From contig NZ_AUMD01000019.1 in NCBI RefSeq assembly GCF_000430505.1, positions 124,001 through 188,000 of the forward strand: DNA of 64,000 bases, given 5' to 3'. Source of the DNA: Eisenibacter elegans DSM 3317 (GTDB taxonomy: Bacteria; Bacteroidota; Bacteroidia; Cytophagales; Microscillaceae). Positions within the stretch are counted from its first letter, which is position 1, and each line of letters begins with the position of its first letter. The translations under genes were made by a program, and so were the position numbers. The notes under the pieces are model-generated. The model made no database searches. It worked only from the letters and a program-made list of their open reading frames with translations, and had not been told where the DNA came from. Below, one piece after another: positions 61,498 to 64,000 of the stretch.

Positions 61498-61929
61498 TTA
61501 GTCCATTCTAGGCCTGTCAAACCATTGGTAAGCTTGAGCAATATTATCAAAATATTGGGTGTCAAACCAAGCGCCTTCCCGTTCTTCCATCGCTTGTTCT
61601 ACAGAGAGTTGCGTTACCAAATCAGTATTGACAATATAAGCCACCCTCCGTTGTCCTGCTTTGTATACCCTTGGGAACACCGTACTGGCTGACCATTGTT
61701 GCTCCTCTGGAGAGATGATGTAATTTAGTTCCCTCAAATCAATCAATACATTGGGGCAGCGGTATTGCTCCACAAAATCAACATACAACAACGAAAGTTG
61801 TTTGAACTCGCTCTTGGTCATTCTGGCGCTCTCGGCTAACCATTTAAGCGTAATAAGCCTTTGTGGAGCTGAGTAGTTTAGCTCTCCATATCGCAATAAT
61901 GGATGACTAGGTGTTGGCTTCATCATCAT
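61498..61929 (-). CDS. SpoIIAA-like (STAS-type) domain protein B
   Basis: A 143-residue paralogue of the gene at 60879. Shared pattern: LKWLAESARMTKSEFKQLSLLYVDFVEQYRCPNVLIDLRELNYIISPEEQQWSASTVFPRVYKAGQRRVAYIVNTD. The tandem pair arose by duplication. A candidate partner of phosphatase- or PAS-type sensors by fold only. Confidence 0.65.
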   Translation of the reverse strand: MMMKPTPSHPLLRYGELNYSAPQRLITLKWLAESARMTKSEFKQLSLLYVDFVEQYRCPNVLIDLRELNYIISPEEQQWSASTVFPRVYKAGQRRVAYIVNTDLVTQLSVEQAMEEREGAWFDTQYFDNIAQAYQWFDRPRMD

Positions 61930-62324
61930 TAAGCTCGGATTAGTGATTTTTGGTGCTTTATATAACTTTCGCTACTCCCTTTTGCATAGCTACCCCCTTT
62001 TATGGATGAGAAAAATTGTACTAGGTATTAGGCTTCCAAGTACATAAAAGCACTTTTTGGGCAGCATCCCAGCGCCACTCCACCTACTCAACAGTGTATA
62101 GTGGATGTGATATTTTTCTGACTTTTATAAAGTTACTGCTTTGTCTTGATAATTCCAAAGGCTGATACTGATTTTCTTGTTTGAGGTATTTGCCTGCCAA
62201 CATCTGATATTTTTGTAGCAGGTTTTCAAAAATCAAGGGCTTAGGTTTGAAGCCAATACGATTATTTGCCTAATTTTGCTGTCTACCTATCGGTTTTGCA
62301 TTTTTAAGTTTGAATTAGACCTCT
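61930..62324. other. Intergenic region upstream of aspS
   Basis: No gene seen in 395 bases. It holds the aspS promoter near its right end and is AT-rich for this part of the window. No hairpin of note. Confidence 0.5.
62246..62278 (+). promoter_or_regulatory. aspS promoter
   Basis: TTTG (62246-62249), 21 bases, TAATTTTG (62271-62278): a full -33/-7 match, 46 bases before the ATG. Confidence 0.65.
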
Positions 62325-64000
62325 ATGCTTCGTACTCATACTTGCGGCGAACTACGCCTCACTCATATTGGCCAAGAAGTAACGCTCTGTGGCTGGGTTC
62401 AGCGTGTGCGCGACAAAGGCCGCGTACTTTGGGCGGATCTACGCGACCGCTATGGCCTTACCCAGCTCCAAGCCGAAGAGGGCATCAGCAGCCCCGAAAT
62501 CATTGCGCAAATGCGCTCCCTTGGGCGCGAGTTTGTCATTGCGGCTACCGGCACGGTAATAGAGCGCATTTCCAAAAACCCTGACATGCCTACCGGCGAC
62601 ATCGAAATCAAGGTCAGCCGTATCGAAATCTTAAATGCGGCCAAAACCCCACCCTTTTTGATAGAAGACGAAACCGACGGCGGAGATGAGCTGCGGATGC
62701 AATACCGCTACCTCGACCTGCGCCGCAATGCCGTCCGCCGCAACTTAGAGCTACGCCACCGCCTCAACATCGAAACCCGCAAGTACTTAGATGGCTTGGG
62801 CTTTATAGATGTAGAAACACCTGTACTCATCAAATCTACACCCGAAGGCGCTCGCGACTTTGTAGTGCCCTCTCGGATGAACCCCGGAGAGTTTTACGCA
62901 CTGCCCCAGTCGCCTCAGACTTTCAAGCAGCTCCTGATGGTATCGGGCTTCGACCGCTACTACCAACTCGTAAAGTGCTTCCGCGATGAAGACCTTCGCG
63001 CCGACCGGCAACCTGAGTTTACCCAGATAGACTGTGAGATGGCTTTTGTAACACAGACCGATATTTTGCAGACTTTTGAAGGGCTGACCAAGCACCTCTT
63101 CCGTGTGGTAAAAGGCATTGACCTGCCCGACTTTGCCGTAATGCCTTACAGCGAAGCGATGGAATATTATGGCTCTGACAAGCCTGACACGCGCTTCGGG
63201 ATGCGCTTTGTCAACCTAAATGCCCTTACCAAGGGCAAGGGCTTCCCAGTGTTTGAGCAGGCCGAGCTTGTGGTGGGGATTTGTGCCCAAGGAGCGGCAG
63301 AGTACACCCGCAAGCAGCTCGACGACCTGACCAAGTTTGTTCAGCGTCCTCAAATCGGTGCTAAAGGCCTCGTGTATGTCAAATACAACACCGATGGCAG
63401 CCTCAAATCGTCGGTAGATAAGTTTTATAACCCTGAAGACTTGCGCACTTGGGCAGAGGCCATGCAGGCTCAACCTGGCGACCTGATGCTCATCCTTGCA
63501 GGAGAGGACAAGGCCACCCGCAAACAACTCAATGAGTTGCGTCTCGAAATGGGCAGCCAACTAGGCCTGCGCCCCCGCGACCAGTACTCCGTACTCTGGG
63601 TAACGGACTTCCCACTACTCGATTGGGATGAGGAAACGCAACGCTGGCACGCCATGCACCACCCCTTCACCTCGCCCAAGGCCGAAGACCAAGCCCTGCT
63701 CGATACCGACCCCGGCGCAGTGCGCGCCAATGCGTATGACCTGGTCATCAATGGGGTAGAGGTAGGCGGTGGTTCTATCCGTATCTATCAGCGGGAGCTG
63801 CAAGAAAAAATGCTTGCCCTCCTTGGCTTTAGCCCCGAGGAGGCACGGGCGCAGTTTGGCTTCTTGATGGATGCTTTTGAGTATGGTGCGCCGCCACACG
63901 GGGGGATTGCCTTTGGCTTTGACCGCCTTTGTGCCTTGATGGGCGGGGTAGACTCTATCCGCGATTTTATCGCTTTCCCAAAAAATAACGCTGGGCGTGA
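62325..64000 (+). CDS. aspS: Aspartyl-tRNA synthetase (3' end outside window)
   Basis: Open from the ATG at 62325 to the window edge (558 codons), lacking perhaps 20-25 residues. OB-fold anticodon domain ([32 protein letters not shown]), class II motif 1 around [14 protein letters not shown], then [41 protein letters not shown] (motif 2) and [19 protein letters not shown] (motif 3). Bacterial GAD insertion domain between. It charges tRNA(Asp). The last residues seen, [11 protein letters not shown], are near the C-terminus. Confidence 0.97.
   Translation, partial: MLRTHTCGELRLTHIGQEVTLCGWVQRVRDKGRVLWADLRDRYGLTQLQAEEGISSPEIIAQMRSLGREFVIAATGTVIERISKNPDMPTGDIEIKVSRIEILNAAKTPPFLIEDETDGGDELRMQYRYLDLRRNAVRRNLELRHRLNIETRKYLDGLGFIDVETPVLIKSTPEGARDFVVPSRMNPGEFYALPQSPQTFKQLLMVSGFDRYYQLVKCFRDEDLRADRQPEFTQIDCEMAFVTQTDILQTFEGLTKHLFRVVKGIDLPDFAVMPYSEAMEYYGSDKPDTRFGMRFVNLNALTKGKGFPVFEQAELVVGICAQGAAEYTRKQLDDLTKFVQRPQIGAKGLVYVKYNTDGSLKSSVDKFYNPEDLRTWAEAMQAQPGDLMLILAGEDKATRKQLNELRLEMGSQLGLRPRDQYSVLWVTDFPLLDWDEETQRWHAMHHPFTSPKAEDQALLDTDPGAVRANAYDLVINGVEVGGGSIRIYQRELQEKMLALLGFSPEEARAQFGFLMDAFEYGAPPHGGIAFGFDRLCALMGGVDSIRDFIAFPKNNAGR

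Noticed and set aside
1-64000. CRISPR arrays, tRNA and rRNA genes
   Set aside because: The intergenic regions were read for regular short repeats and for tRNA T-arm/anticodon-arm patterns; none were found.

Overview
The window is a chromosome segment of a Bacteroidota bacterium, most likely of the Cytophagales. The evidence is Bacteroidota-type promoters (TTTG, about 20 bases, TAnnTTTG) with no Shine-Dalgarno sites, a TonB receptor with a CarboxypepD_reg domain, 7TMR-DISM/SpoIIE proteins, DUF2911 and PepSY proteins, and the gene content of the ribosomal cluster. No tRNA, rRNA or CRISPR array was seen.

Region 1 (1 to about 19,660) is visibly AT-rich and accessory. All its genes are on the minus strand and form modules separated by imperfect palindromes whose outer ends read CGCTAAC...GTTAGCG or variants. 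From left to right the modules are: a GT2/GT87 glycosyltransferase pair; a TonB receptor/PepSY/DUF2911/DJ-1 operon; a redox operon with two membrane proteins fused to cytochrome c plus a HiPIP; a solitary OLD-type nuclease; a DUF5131-TcmP pair; and a ParA-HEPN pair. Three palindromes carry the same 342-bp insertion at the same place. It is a deletion derivative of an IS1182-like element that still encodes the first 47 residues of the transposase. The layout resembles an array of gene cassettes; no integrase is in the window.

Region 2 (about 20,000 to 23,020) is richer in G+C and holds an MhqD-like hydrolase, an MhqO-like ring-cleaving dioxygenase and a divergent AraC regulator. Region 3 (23,093 to 38,266, minus strand) is one long ribosomal cluster from rplC to rplQ, including secY, map, infA, rpmJ and rpoA. 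It has a textbook promoter in front of rplC, a strong terminator after rplQ and a good internal promoter before rpsH. rpsJ is missing from its head.

Region 4 (38,300 to 64,000) is ordinary chromosomal backbone. It has two 7TMR-DISM/SpoIIE phosphatase paralogues (one with an altered metal-site motif), an LRR/TPR protein, an ABC substrate-binding lipoprotein, homogentisate dioxygenase, pnuC plus a NadR-type kinase, and a QAT-family ABC transporter whose fused binding domain appears circularly permuted. It continues with a GAF/multi-PAS sensor lacking an output domain, two DNA-repair genes (AAG glycosylase and endonuclease V), an HsdR-N-like protein, two SpoIIAA-like paralogues and a 3'-truncated aspS. 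A genome-specific inverted-repeat family (ends like CACNCCACTGGACATTTTT) is scattered through regions 2 and 4.
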